DNA from: Flammeovirgaceae bacterium UBA7330
GTDB lineage: Bacteria > Bacteroidota > Bacteroidia > Cytophagales > Cyclobacteriaceae
Assembly: GCA_002471275.1 (NCBI GenBank)
Contig: DKPQ01000025.1
Span: 1-64,000 of the forward strand
Length of the DNA stretch: 64,000 bases
Reading direction: 5' to 3'
The notes under the pieces are model-generated. The model saw only the letters and a list, made by a program, of their open reading frames with translations. It ran no database searches and was not told the origin of the DNA. The translations under genes were made by a program, and so were the position numbers. This document shows positions 42,340 through 51,951 of the stretch, in pieces. The stretch's first letter is position 1. Each line of letters starts with the position of its first letter.

Positions 42340-44669
42340 CAGCACCTCAGGAACCATATCGCAGAGAGTCGCAGGATATCCTAAACACTTTTGATCCTGA
42401 AAAATTCCTATATCTCATTAAACAGAAATGGTGGATGCTTTTGGTTTTTTTTGGTGTGTGCGTAGGGGTGTCCTACCTCATAGTCCGTTATACAAAACCT
42501 GTTTACGAATCAAAATCCATCCTGAGGCTACAATTTGAGAGTGAAGCTTCTTCTCTAGGTCTGGGGACCAACATAGAGGCACTGGATCTGAATGAGATAT
42601 CCGGTGAAATTGAACTTCTGAAATCCAAATTGTTCTTTAGCAAAGTGGTAGACGTCATCGACATGGATATCTCCTACTATTACTATGGGGAATTCCTGGT
42701 AGACGAGCGGTATCGAAACAGTCCCTTTGCCGTCGCATTTAAGATAAAGAACTCCGCTTTCTATGATAAGCCAATTGATGTAACACTAAAAAATGACCAG
42801 GAATTTGAGCTTTCCTATGATTTTGAGGGAGAAGTGATCAAGGCAGACCATCGGTTTGGAGAACCTATCAACACTGATCATTTCAATTTTTTGATTGAGA
42901 AAACGAATTATTTCAGAGGGGATGAGGTGCTGGGCAAATACTACTTTACCGTCAATAGCAGAGAGGCACTGATCAACTATCTGCAACAGAATGTGACCGT
43001 AAGACCTGAAAACCTGAATGCCAAGACCATACTCATCTCATTGCAGGACTTTAATAAGTACAAAGCAAGAGACTTCGTTGTAGCTATAGATACTTTATAT
43101 CTGGGCTACACCAAGGAGACCAAAAACACGGTACTGGAGCAAAAAATCAAATTCCTGGATGACCAGATCAAAGCTACGGAAGAGAAGCTTGAATCATTTG
43201 AGGATTATTTTGAGTCTTTTATCATCAAAAACAGGACGACCAATCTCGAGAGTGATCTTTCCAAGACCATAAATCTGCTCAATGTGCTTGACTCCCAAAG
43301 ATTCAATCTCAGGTCCAGACTGGTAGATATCGAAGTTTTGGAAAAGCAATTGCTGAGTGATGAGCCCATCATGGTGAGTCCACTATTGCTCAATCAAATG
43401 CCCACCATGATTTCTGATGCCCTTAAGAGCTACGTTGAAATTCAGGGTGAAAAGCAGGAAAAGCTGGAATCATATAATGAAAACACTTTTGTCATCGGGA
43501 GGCTGGACAACAGGCTGAAAAATCAGCGAAGCAATTTATTTGAATTGGTAGACGAATATAAAGAAGCACTAAATACTCGCCTCACAGAACTACAAGTTCG
43601 GAAAAATAAGCTGGAGGGAAATTTTGTGGAATTGCCTACCATGGGAACTGAGTACAACAAAAATCAGCGGCTCTACTCACTTCAGGAAGACTTTTTGCTT
43701 TCCCTTCGTCAGTCCAAAATGGAGCTGGAGATCACCAAGGCCGGGACAGTGCCAAAATCCGTTATTTTATCTTCCGCCTCACTCGAAAGCGTACCCATTA
43801 AGCCTCAACCGCTGCTGATCATGGGAGTAGGGGCTACCCTGGGGATTGTATTGTCCATTGGATTTCTACTCATAGCATATCTCGCAAACAATAAGATTAC
43901 AAGTCTGAAAGAGCTTGAACGGCTTACGGATGTACCTATTATTGGTTCAGTTCCTTATTATTCCAAAAAAAAAATGGAGGACTCTAAACTGATTATCAAT
44001 GCGGATTCCAAATCCTCCATCAGTGAGTCACTCAGGACGATCCGTACAAACATGGAGTTCCTTCAGGGACCCAATTCCCAGAAAGTAGTAACGATCACCT
44101 CTACGATCAGCGGGGAGGGGAAAACCTTTGTGGCTGTAAATATGGCAGCCATCGTGGCCCTATCAAAAAATAAAGTTTGTGTAGTGGACATGGATATGCG
44201 GAAACCCAAGGTTCACCTGGCGTTTGATTCTGAGAATGGTGAAAATGGTGTAAGTACACTGCTCATAGGAAAAAGCAAACTGGAAGATTGTATCAGAGAA
44301 TCTAACATCAAGAACCTCAATTATATCGTGGCAGGTCCTATTCCGCCAAATCCTTCCGAGTTGATTCTCAACGGGAAATATGAAAAACTCCTCGGTGAGT
44401 TAAAGAAAAAGTATGACCTCGTTATTCTGGATACGCCTCCGATTGGTCTGGTAACAGATGCTGTCCAATCCATGAAGAAATCAGATTTGCAGATGTATAT
44501 CATGCGAGCTGACTATTCAAACCGCTCATTTGTGAAGTCGCTGGAAAATCTGAAAAAGGTAAATCGTTTTTCCAACCTGACAATTGTTTTCAATTCAATG
44601 AAATCAAATGGCAGGGGTTATGGTTATGGATATGGCGCAGGATATGCCCATGGGTATTACGAAGATTAA
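42336..44669 (+). CDS. Wzc-type polysaccharide co-polymerase and tyrosine kinase
   Basis: It starts at TTG 42336, overlapping the exporter stop (TTGA); no other start precedes the first membrane helix. Parts: Wzz chain-length domain with TM1 (about 33-52), long periplasmic coiled coil, TM2 (about 490-512: LLIMGVGATLGIVLSIGFLL), then a cytosolic BY-kinase domain with Walker A (TISGEGKTFVAVN), Walker A' (VCVVDMDMRKPK) and Walker B (LVILDTPPIG). The tail GYGYGYGAGYAHGYYED is the Tyr cluster that is autophosphorylated and controls polymer length and export. It is a complete, single-polypeptide Gram-negative type. Confidence 0.94.
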   Translation: MTAPQEPYRRESQDILNTFDPEKFLYLIKQKWWMLLVFFGVCVGVSYLIVRYTKPVYESKSILRLQFESEASSLGLGTNIEALDLNEISGEIELLKSKLFFSKVVDVIDMDISYYYYGEFLVDERYRNSPFAVAFKIKNSAFYDKPIDVTLKNDQEFELSYDFEGEVIKADHRFGEPINTDHFNFLIEKTNYFRGDEVLGKYYFTVNSREALINYLQQNVTVRPENLNAKTILISLQDFNKYKARDFVVAIDTLYLGYTKETKNTVLEQKIKFLDDQIKATEEKLESFEDYFESFIIKNRTTNLESDLSKTINLLNVLDSQRFNLRSRLVDIEVLEKQLLSDEPIMVSPLLLNQMPTMISDALKSYVEIQGEKQEKLESYNENTFVIGRLDNRLKNQRSNLFELVDEYKEALNTRLTELQVRKNKLEGNFVELPTMGTEYNKNQRLYSLQEDFLLSLRQSKMELEITKAGTVPKSVILSSASLESVPIKPQPLLIMGVGATLGIVLSIGFLLIAYLANNKITSLKELERLTDVPIIGSVPYYSKKKMEDSKLIINADSKSSISESLRTIRTNMEFLQGPNSQKVVTITSTISGEGKTFVAVNMAAIVALSKNKVCVVDMDMRKPKVHLAFDSENGENGVSTLLIGKSKLEDCIRESNIKNLNYIVAGPIPPNPSELILNGKYEKLLGELKKKYDLVILDTPPIGLVTDAVQSMKKSDLQMYIMRADYSNRSFVKSLENLKKVNRFSNLTIVFNSMKSNGRGYGYGYGAGYAHGYYED

Positions 44670-44815
44670 GTTTGCAATATATTCCGGCAATTTTTGCCAT
44701 TCCCCTAATAAACAATCGGTAATTTTGTGGATAAGTTTTCAGCGTTGATTACGTTTTCGAATGAAAAATTGGATTAAATTGTTTTAATCTGATTTGGTAC
44801 TTTTTTAACGCCTTT

Positions 44816-46219
44816 ATGAAAGAAGAGTATAAACACAAGGAGCAGAGGGAGTTGATCAGAAAGTTTGAAGCTTTCCTTAAGAATAAAGAAAATCATTACT
44901 TTGATGAAGAGACTTATCTGGAGGTCATCAATTACTACCAGGCTCATGAGAAGTACTCCATGGCCCTGAAGGCTTGTGAGTTAGCATTGGATCATTTTTC
45001 TTATTCGATCGATCTTACCATTGAGTGTGCAGATGTGTACACCAAATTAGAGCGATATGAGGATGCCATTCGGTTGATAGAAAATGTATTGCTCATTCAG
45101 CCCAACGACCCGGAGCTATTGATCCTCAAAGGATCTATTCATTCAATGATTTCCGAATATAAGGAAGCCATCGCAGCATATAAGCTTGCAGTTGATTTTG
45201 TGGAGGATAAAGATGAAATCCACTACAGCATTGGTTTGGCCTATCAGGGAATGAACAATTATGAGGAGGCTATAGAGCATTATAAGCTGGCCATTGAGGA
45301 AAACATCCTCAATGAAAACGCTTTGTATGAGCTGGCTTATTGTCTGGATATCATTGGTGAGCTGGAGAGCAGTCTTTCTTACTACGAAAAATTTATAGAC
45401 CAGGATCCCTATTCAGAATATGCCTGGTATAACCTGGGCATTGTCTATAACAAGCTGGGGAACTATGAAAAATCCATAGATGCATACGAATTTGCTGTAG
45501 CTATTGAAGAAGACTTTAGCAGTGCTTTTTTCAATATGGGCAACACCTATATGAACATGGGTGAGTACCAGAAGGCCCTGGTGGCCTATAAAAGGACGCA
45601 GGAAATAGAAGGACCTTCCGCAGAAATTTATTGTTACCTGGGAGCGGTCTATGACAAAATGAAACAATTTGATCTGGCGATAAAGTATTATCAAAAAGCG
45701 ACCAAACTGGATCAGTTCTATCACGAGGCCTGGTATGGTGTAGGGATGACTTTATCAGCCCAGGAAAAGTGGTTTGAGGCCATCCACTTCCTGAACAAAG
45801 CATTGAAACTTGATATTGAAAACGGAGCTTATTGGAAAGCTGTTGCTGAGGCTGAATATAAGACTGGCAACATTGTTTCAGCCATTGATGCTTATACCGA
45901 AGCCAGTGAGATGGAGCCGGAAGATTCCCAGGTTTGGCTCAACTGGTCTTATCTGTATTTTGAGCAGGGAGACGTAGACTATGCCCTGGAAGTCCTGGAA
46001 GATGGAATAAATGAGAATCCTGAAAATGCCAATCTCTACTATAGAAGTGTGGTTTACCTCATTGAAAAGGGACGATACAAAGAAGCAATCAACAGGTTAG
46101 AAACAGCCCTGATGCTGAATTATGAGGGTCATACGGTGCTGTATGACTTCTTCCCTAAGCTGCATACACAAAAGGCTTTGTTTAAAATCATCAACCAGTA
46201 CAAGAAAAACAATTCCTGA
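44816..46219 (+). CDS. Tetratricopeptide repeat protein
   Basis: This 467-residue protein is made almost wholly of TPR units (about 11), e.g. YSIGLAYQGMNNYEEAIEHYKLAIEEN, split between helices. It has no signal peptide, so it is probably cytosolic. It has no catalytic domain. It follows the Wzc-type kinase after 146 nt, so it may or may not belong to that operon. TPR scaffolds usually assemble complexes; the partner is unknown. Confidence 0.85.
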   Translation: MKEEYKHKEQRELIRKFEAFLKNKENHYFDEETYLEVINYYQAHEKYSMALKACELALDHFSYSIDLTIECADVYTKLERYEDAIRLIENVLLIQPNDPELLILKGSIHSMISEYKEAIAAYKLAVDFVEDKDEIHYSIGLAYQGMNNYEEAIEHYKLAIEENILNENALYELAYCLDIIGELESSLSYYEKFIDQDPYSEYAWYNLGIVYNKLGNYEKSIDAYEFAVAIEEDFSSAFFNMGNTYMNMGEYQKALVAYKRTQEIEGPSAEIYCYLGAVYDKMKQFDLAIKYYQKATKLDQFYHEAWYGVGMTLSAQEKWFEAIHFLNKALKLDIENGAYWKAVAEAEYKTGNIVSAIDAYTEASEMEPEDSQVWLNWSYLYFEQGDVDYALEVLEDGINENPENANLYYRSVVYLIEKGRYKEAINRLETALMLNYEGHTVLYDFFPKLHTQKALFKIINQYKKNNS

Positions 46220-46248
46220 TCTTCCCCTTTTTTTGATCAGAATTTTTG
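46213..46248 (+). terminator. Possible terminator after the TPR gene
   Basis: CTGATC (46216-46221) and GATCAG (46235-46240) pair, extending with one bulge to ATT/AAT outside, around a pyrimidine loop. A TTTT run follows. The stem overlaps the stop codon and is short, so efficiency is uncertain. Confidence 0.4.
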
Positions 46249-46286
46249 ATTTTTGAGCACCAATTCAACCCCATGGTTAATTTACT

Positions 46287-47054
46287 ATGAATTATAGATT
46301 AAATGATCTGCCTTATCGGACGTCCAAACCCCGTACCAATGGTTATACCATGGTCATGGATAAAGGACTTAGCATGAGAGAGGTAGAAGATCTCATTGAG
46401 ACGTGTGGCGATTATATCGACATTGTAAAATTTGGATGGTCGACTTCTTTTGTTACCCCGAAGTTAAAAGAGAAAATAGCACTATATAAAAGTGCTGATA
46501 TTCCTTGTTACCTGGGAGGTACTTTGTTTGAAGCCTTCATTATCAGAGGCCAGTTTGAAGAATATCAGAAGGTACTGGAAGATTTTGGGCTGGAGTATGC
46601 AGAGGTATCGGACGGATCCATAACACTGGATCATGAAAAGAAATGTGATTATATATCCACGTTGTCCAAGCAAGTGACTGTTCTCAGTGAAGTTGGATCT
46701 AAAGACGCAGCGAAGATCATCCCTCCTTATAAATGGATTGAACAAATGCAAACCGAACTCGATGCCGGAGCATGGAAAGTGATCGGTGAAGCCAGGGAAT
46801 CTGGCAATGTAGGTTTGTTCAGGGATTCCGGAGAGGTAAGACAGGGTCTTGTAGAAGAGATCCTGACAAAGATCCCCGAGGATCGGATCATCTGGGAGGC
46901 TCCACAGAAAGAACAACAGGTTTGGTTTATCAAATTAATCGGTGCCAACGTCAACCTTGGAAACATAGCACCGAATGAAGTGATTCCTTTGGAGACCATT
47001 CGTTTAGGGCTACGTGGCGATACATTCGACCACTTCCTAAAAAGCAAATCATAA
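46287..47054 (+). CDS. Phosphosulfolactate synthase (ComA) family protein
   Basis: This 255-residue TIM-barrel protein matches the ComA family: RTNGYTMVMDKGLSMREVEDLI, GDYIDIVKFGWSTSFV, YLGGTLFEAFIIRGQ, AEVSDGSITLDHEKK, VLSEVGSKDA and KVIGEARESGNVGLF, ending LRGDTFDHF. ComA adds sulfite to phosphoenolpyruvate to make (2R)-phospho-3-sulfolactate, first step to coenzyme M in methanogens. In Bacteroidota a sulfonate such as sulfolactate, or the cysteate head group of sulfonolipids, is a plausible product (inference). Neighbours PopT-like and AroE give no direct clue. Length is normal. Confidence 0.88.
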   Translation: MNYRLNDLPYRTSKPRTNGYTMVMDKGLSMREVEDLIETCGDYIDIVKFGWSTSFVTPKLKEKIALYKSADIPCYLGGTLFEAFIIRGQFEEYQKVLEDFGLEYAEVSDGSITLDHEKKCDYISTLSKQVTVLSEVGSKDAAKIIPPYKWIEQMQTELDAGAWKVIGEARESGNVGLFRDSGEVRQGLVEEILTKIPEDRIIWEAPQKEQQVWFIKLIGANVNLGNIAPNEVIPLETIRLGLRGDTFDHFLKSKS

Positions 47055-47079
47055 TTTTAGGAGAAAACGCATTACTCCC

Positions 47080-47952
47080 ATGCTAAACCGAATCATATTA
47101 CTGCTCAAGGGGATGGCCATGGGTGGTGCAGACGTGATCCCTGGTGTCTCTGGCGGAACCATCGCCTTGATTACCGGAATCTACGAAGAGCTCATCAATT
47201 CAATTAGATCTGTTGATGGCACGCTGGTTCAATTGTTACTAAAGTTTCGGATCAAGGCTGTATGGGAGCGTATTAACGGTGCCTTTCTGCTAAACGTGTT
47301 ACTGGGGATACTGATCTCCATCTTTTCATTAGCCCGATTAATCACCTATCTGTTGGATGAGCACCCGATACAGGTGTGGTCGTTTTTCTTTGGTCTAATT
47401 CTGGTTTCAGTCTTTTATGTTTCTCCGTCCAAAATGAAGGGCGCGGATTATGTTGGATTTATCCTGGGAGCATTGATTGCATATGCTATCACCTCCTTTG
47501 TGCCGGGTGAGACGACCGAATCCTTATGGTTTGTGTTTATATCCGGGTCGATCGCTATATGCGCCATGATTTTACCAGGCATCTCTGGTAGCTTTATCCT
47601 CCTGCTACTTGGGAAATACGACTATGTTTTGGGCGCTGTGAAAGACCTTAATCTGGGTGTGATAGCGGTATTTGGTCTTGGATGTCTGGTGGGTATTATT
47701 TCATTTTCAAAGCTGATCCATTGGTTGCTTCAGCACTACAAGCCGGTGACCATGTCTGTCTTAGCCGGGTTTATGCTTGGATCGCTAAATAAGATCTGGC
47801 CCTGGAAAATTGATCTTGATAATGTGTTGCCTACTCATTACTCTATTGTGACAGGAATGGATAATTATCTGGGCATAGCCATTTTATTTTTCATCCTGGG
47901 TATTGGCATTGTAGTGCTCCTGGAACAAGCTGGAAAGCAGGTGAAAGCATGA
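47080..47952 (+). CDS. DUF368 membrane protein (PopT-type polyprenyl-phosphate translocase)
   Basis: This 290-residue inner-membrane protein has about eight helices and the family start GMAMGGADVIPGVSGGTIALITGIYEEL, plus a second, inverted copy MILPGISGSFILLLLGKYDYVL. DUF368 proteins have been shown to return undecaprenyl phosphate to the inner leaflet (PopT), recycling the lipid carrier for wall and polysaccharide synthesis. The paired PGVSGG/PGISGS motifs fit that fold. Stop and aroE start overlap by 4 nt, and an AGGAG-like box lies 16 nt before the start. Confidence 0.9.
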   Translation: MLNRIILLLKGMAMGGADVIPGVSGGTIALITGIYEELINSIRSVDGTLVQLLLKFRIKAVWERINGAFLLNVLLGILISIFSLARLITYLLDEHPIQVWSFFFGLILVSVFYVSPSKMKGADYVGFILGALIAYAITSFVPGETTESLWFVFISGSIAICAMILPGISGSFILLLLGKYDYVLGAVKDLNLGVIAVFGLGCLVGIISFSKLIHWLLQHYKPVTMSVLAGFMLGSLNKIWPWKIDLDNVLPTHYSIVTGMDNYLGIAILFFILGIGIVVLLEQAGKQVKA

Positions 47953-48680
47953 AACATTTCGGTTTAATTGGTTATCCGCTCGGACACTCCTTTTCTAAAA
48001 AATATTTTACCGGGAAGTTCAAAGAACTGGGATTAGCAGACCATAAGTACGAACTGTACGAACTTGAGACCATCGATTTATTTCCTGGTTTATGGAAGGA
48101 TCCAAATCTTGTTGGGATCAACGTAACAGTACCCCACAAACAAGCCGTAAGACAATACCTGGATGCGCTGGACCAAAGTGCTGAAAAAGTAGGTGCAGTG
48201 AATGTGATCAAACGAACAGGTGACAAGCTTACCGGGTATAATTCGGACTATTTTGGTTTTCGAACCTCCCTGGAGAACTTCCTGCCTGACAATTCCGTTA
48301 AGAATGCTTTGATACTGGGTACAGGTGGATCTTCAAAAGCAGTAAGGGCTGTGTTGGATGATTTAGGGATTCAGGTTGTTTCTGTTTCCCGCAAGTCAGG
48401 CGAAGGGATCATAAGTTATGATCAGTTAACACCTGAAAGGATCAGGGAAAATCAATTGATAGTGAATACCACCCCTTTAGGGATGCACCCTAAAGTGGAA
48501 AATTGCCCTGATATTCCTTATGATGCTTTAGGACCATCACACTTTTTGTTTGACCTGGTCTATAATCCTGAAACGACACTGTTTATGCAAAAAGGATTGG
48601 ATCAGGGTGCTCAGGTCAAAAATGGTATAGAGATGTTGCATCTTCAGGCAGATAAGTCCTGGGAAATCTGGAATAGCTAG
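47949..48680 (+). CDS. aroE: Shikimate dehydrogenase
   Basis: This 243-residue NADPH-dependent enzyme reduces 3-dehydroshikimate in aromatic amino acid synthesis. It has the substrate-domain motifs GLIGYPLGHSFSKKYF and GINVTVPHKQAV with the catalytic Lys, followed by GAVNVIKR and GYNSDYFGF. The nucleotide-binding part has ALILGTGGSSKAVRAVLDDLG and NTTPLGMHP, and ends with the FDLVYNPETTLFM motif. It overlaps the DUF368 gene by 4 nt and precedes uvrB by 12 nt. It is a little shorter than the E. coli enzyme, as is usual in Bacteroidota. Confidence 0.95.
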   Translation: MKHFGLIGYPLGHSFSKKYFTGKFKELGLADHKYELYELETIDLFPGLWKDPNLVGINVTVPHKQAVRQYLDALDQSAEKVGAVNVIKRTGDKLTGYNSDYFGFRTSLENFLPDNSVKNALILGTGGSSKAVRAVLDDLGIQVVSVSRKSGEGIISYDQLTPERIRENQLIVNTTPLGMHPKVENCPDIPYDALGPSHFLFDLVYNPETTLFMQKGLDQGAQVKNGIEMLHLQADKSWEIWNS

Positions 48681-48692
48681 TGCTTTTTTTGT

Positions 48693-50714
48693 ATGGATTT
48701 CAAATTAATTTCAGAGTATGAGCCAACTGGTGATCAGCCAGCAGCGATCAAACAGTTGGTAAAAGGTTTAGCGTCTGGTGAACCTGCTCAGACACTGTTG
48801 GGTGTGACTGGATCCGGTAAAACTTTTACCATGGCCAATGTGGTAAAGGAGATTAATCGCCCTACTTTGGTGCTTTGCCATAACAAGACACTGGCTGCTC
48901 AGCTCTACGGGGAGTTCAAATACTTTTTCCCTGAAAATGCGGTCGAATATTTTATCTCTTACTACGACTACTATCAACCGGAAGCATATATCCCAACTTC
49001 CAACATCTACATTGAGAAAGACCTTTCGATCAATGAAGAGATAGAAAAGCTTCGGTTGAGTGCCACTTCATCTTTATTGTCTGGACGAAGAGATGTACTG
49101 GTGGTAGCATCGGTATCCTGTATCTATGGTATTGGCAATCCGGAGGAATTCGGGAAGAATGTGCTCAAGGTCCAGGAGGGGGAAGTGATCCCCAGAAATC
49201 AATTCCTGTTTAAGCTGGTGGAGATCCTCTACAACCGGACAGAAGTGGAGTTCAAACGCGGAAACTTTCGGGTAAAGGGTGATACAGTGGATGTCTTTAT
49301 CGCCTATGCCGACTTTGCCTATCGGTTTATCTTCTGGGGCGATGAAATTGAATCCATTCACCGGATTGACCCTCATACCGGTGAAAAGATATCTGAGGAG
49401 AGGCTGGTGACGATCTTCCCGGCAAACCTCTTTGTGACAGGCAAGGACATGCTCAATGTAGCCATCACAGAGATCCAGGATGATCTGGTAGCCCAGGTAC
49501 AATTCTTTGAGCAGGAGAAAAGATACATGGAGGCCAAAAGACTGAAAGAGCGGACCGAATTTGATGTGGAGATGATCCGTGAAATTGGCTATTGCTCCGG
49601 CGTAGAGAATTATTCAAGATATTTTGACCGGCGAGATCCGGGAACTCGTCCATTCTGCCTGCTGGATTATTTTCCGGATGACTACCTGATGATCATCGAT
49701 GAAAGCCACGTGACCGTGCCACAGGTGAGAGGTATGTGGGGAGGGGACAGGAGCAGGAAGGTGAACCTGGTAGATTATGGATTCAGGCTTCCGTCTGCAC
49801 TTGACAACCGGCCGCTTACATTCAATGAATTTGAAAGCATGCTGAATCAGGTGGTGTTTGTGAGCGCTACACCATCGGAATATGAGCTTAGAAAGTCAGA
49901 AGGAGTGGTGGTGGAACAACTGATCAGACCAACAGGGCTTTTAGATCCTATTATCCACGTGAGGCCAAGCTTAAATCAGATTGATGACCTGATGGAAGAA
50001 ATTCAGGTGAGGATAGAGCGGGAAGAAAGGGTTTTAGTCACCACATTGACCAAGCGAATGGCGGAGGAGCTCTCAAAATATCTATTGAATGCCGGTGTTA
50101 AAACAAGATATATTCACTCGGAGGTAGATACTTTGGACAGGGTACAGATCCTTCAGGATCTTCGTGACGGTGTATTTGATGTGCTGGTGGGTGTCAACCT
50201 TTTGCGAGAAGGGCTCGATCTTCCTGAGGTAAGCCTTGTGACGATCCTGGATGCGGATAAGGAAGGATACCTCAGAAATGAGCGTTCGCTGGTTCAGACC
50301 ATTGGCCGGGCGGCCAGGAATGTGAACGGTGAAGTGATCATGTATGCAGATAAAATAACGGACTCCATGCAAAAGGCCATTGACGAAACCAACAGACGGA
50401 GAAGCATCCAGCAGGCCTATAATGAGGAGCATGGCATCGAACCAAAGACGATCATCAACAACAAAGCTTCTGTTCTCAGAAAAGCCGGAGTCACCGACGC
50501 CCGACGAAATAAGAAATATTATGTGGAAAGTGAGAACACAACTGTAGCCGCAGATCCAGTAGTAGCTTATATGGATCAGGATCAGCTGAAGAAAATGTCA
50601 GTACAAACCAGAGAACAGATGGAGAAAGCGGCGAAAGACCTCGATTTCATGGAAGCAGCCCGCCTAAGGGATGAGCTAAATGAGATTGAAAAAATGATGA
50701 AGAAGAAGGACTAG
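48693..50714 (+). CDS. uvrB: Excinuclease ABC subunit B
   Basis: This 673-residue protein is the DNA damage-verifying helicase of nucleotide excision repair. Visible are Walker A GVTGSGKT (residues 37-44), the beta-hairpin region YYDYYQPEAYIP, DEAD-like Walker B DESH, helicase motifs VSATPSEYE, LREGLDLPEVSLV and QTIGRAARN, and the C-terminal UvrC-binding UVR motif (MEAARLRDELNEIEK). Full length. It starts 12 nt after aroE and converges on a TPR gene with a 4-nt stop overlap. Confidence 0.97.
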   Translation: MDFKLISEYEPTGDQPAAIKQLVKGLASGEPAQTLLGVTGSGKTFTMANVVKEINRPTLVLCHNKTLAAQLYGEFKYFFPENAVEYFISYYDYYQPEAYIPTSNIYIEKDLSINEEIEKLRLSATSSLLSGRRDVLVVASVSCIYGIGNPEEFGKNVLKVQEGEVIPRNQFLFKLVEILYNRTEVEFKRGNFRVKGDTVDVFIAYADFAYRFIFWGDEIESIHRIDPHTGEKISEERLVTIFPANLFVTGKDMLNVAITEIQDDLVAQVQFFEQEKRYMEAKRLKERTEFDVEMIREIGYCSGVENYSRYFDRRDPGTRPFCLLDYFPDDYLMIIDESHVTVPQVRGMWGGDRSRKVNLVDYGFRLPSALDNRPLTFNEFESMLNQVVFVSATPSEYELRKSEGVVVEQLIRPTGLLDPIIHVRPSLNQIDDLMEEIQVRIEREERVLVTTLTKRMAEELSKYLLNAGVKTRYIHSEVDTLDRVQILQDLRDGVFDVLVGVNLLREGLDLPEVSLVTILDADKEGYLRNERSLVQTIGRAARNVNGEVIMYADKITDSMQKAIDETNRRRSIQQAYNEEHGIEPKTIINNKASVLRKAGVTDARRNKKYYVESENTTVAADPVVAYMDQDQLKKMSVQTREQMEKAAKDLDFMEAARLRDELNEIEKMMKKKD

Positions 50715-51877
50715 AGTTCTTTCAGTTTCTCCCGGGCCTCTTCATTGGCCGGGTGTTTTCGTTTAGTGAGTTTTCTTACTTGCTTGAAATAGTCTTTAGC
50801 GGAATCCGCATCTCCTTCAGCTTCAGCAATCCTTCCCAGGTGAAGAATGGAATAGTAGTAGTATCCCATGTCAGTATGTCCACCATATTCACTGAATTCA
50901 ATCGACAGGTTGAAATATTTTTTAGCCTTTTCATAATCTCGTCTGATTTCGTTGATATGGCCGGCAAAAAACGAGGCGTATCGGCCGGCATTGGTTTCAT
51001 ATCCGGCATAAGCGCTATCTATCCTGTTTAAAATGCTGTATGATTCATCAAGTGCCTGATCATATTTTCCTGTTTGATACAACAGACGTGCATAAAATCT
51101 GTGGAAGTAGGAGTTTTTAGGAAATGTCTCGTGTAAATATTCTGCCAGCTGTATCGATGTGGCATAGTCACCATCTTCAAAGTAGGCGATACGCATGAGA
51201 TAATATTGAGCCTCTGTCCTGGTATAAAAAGCATTTCTTGCCACCGTCTTGAGTTGCTGAATCCCTAATTGCTTGTCGCCATCCGGAAACATCAACATGA
51301 GAGGTTTCAGAAGCGGATAATTCTCAGGGATCCACTCAGCATAATAATTGAACAATGCATCACCAAACAGCAGTTCAGGACTCAACTCTTCATGCCCTTT
51401 GCACTCTTCCAGGTATTTCAGTGAATTCCTTCCTGCAAATGCTGCTTTCCCATAGTCGCTTCTGTCAGAATATAAACGCCCCTTAAAAGCATAGGCTGCA
51501 GCGAGGAAGAATGCCCCCTCCACTTTGTTGTACTTTTCTCTAAGTCGCTCTGCCAGAACAATGGATGAGTCCATGTATGCGATAAAGGGCTCGTCCCATT
51601 CTTTATTCTCTACATTGGGCAGGATTCTCCACCAGTAGTTAAGACCAATCATGAAGTAAGGTAGTGGATGCCATCCATATTGCTTTTTCAGGTATAAAAA
51701 ATGTCGATAAGACCTGTCAAACTCGAAATTGTAAAGATCATTGATTGCCTGGGTGGCCTCAATTTGGATGTATCTGTTTTCCAGCAGACTATGCGTAGTA
51801 TCTACCCTGTCCTCAGGTTGGGCGTAACTCAGTAAGGCGGGGCATGCCAGAAAAAAAAATAATATGATTCTATTCAT
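50711..51877 (-). CDS. Exported TPR-containing hypothetical protein
   Basis: This 388-residue protein has a signal peptide (MNRIILFFFLACPALLSYA-Q) and tetratricopeptide-like helices, including YFHRFYARLLYQTGKYDQALDE and a final YYYYSILHLGRIAEAEGDADSAKDYF. A segment GLNYWWRILPNVENKEWDEPF is conserved-looking but not recognised. It is periplasmic, alone in its transcription unit, and overlaps the end of uvrB by 4 nt tail to tail. Function unknown. Confidence 0.75.
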   Translation of the reverse strand: MNRIILFFFLACPALLSYAQPEDRVDTTHSLLENRYIQIEATQAINDLYNFEFDRSYRHFLYLKKQYGWHPLPYFMIGLNYWWRILPNVENKEWDEPFIAYMDSSIVLAERLREKYNKVEGAFFLAAAYAFKGRLYSDRSDYGKAAFAGRNSLKYLEECKGHEELSPELLFGDALFNYYAEWIPENYPLLKPLMLMFPDGDKQLGIQQLKTVARNAFYTRTEAQYYLMRIAYFEDGDYATSIQLAEYLHETFPKNSYFHRFYARLLYQTGKYDQALDESYSILNRIDSAYAGYETNAGRYASFFAGHINEIRRDYEKAKKYFNLSIEFSEYGGHTDMGYYYYSILHLGRIAEAEGDADSAKDYFKQVRKLTKRKHPANEEAREKLKEL

Positions 51878-51951
51878 ATCCTATCTTCGCAATAACGATT
51901 CCTGGAGTTGATAGTTCCCAAATATCGCTAACACGCCGTGAATTTACAGCA

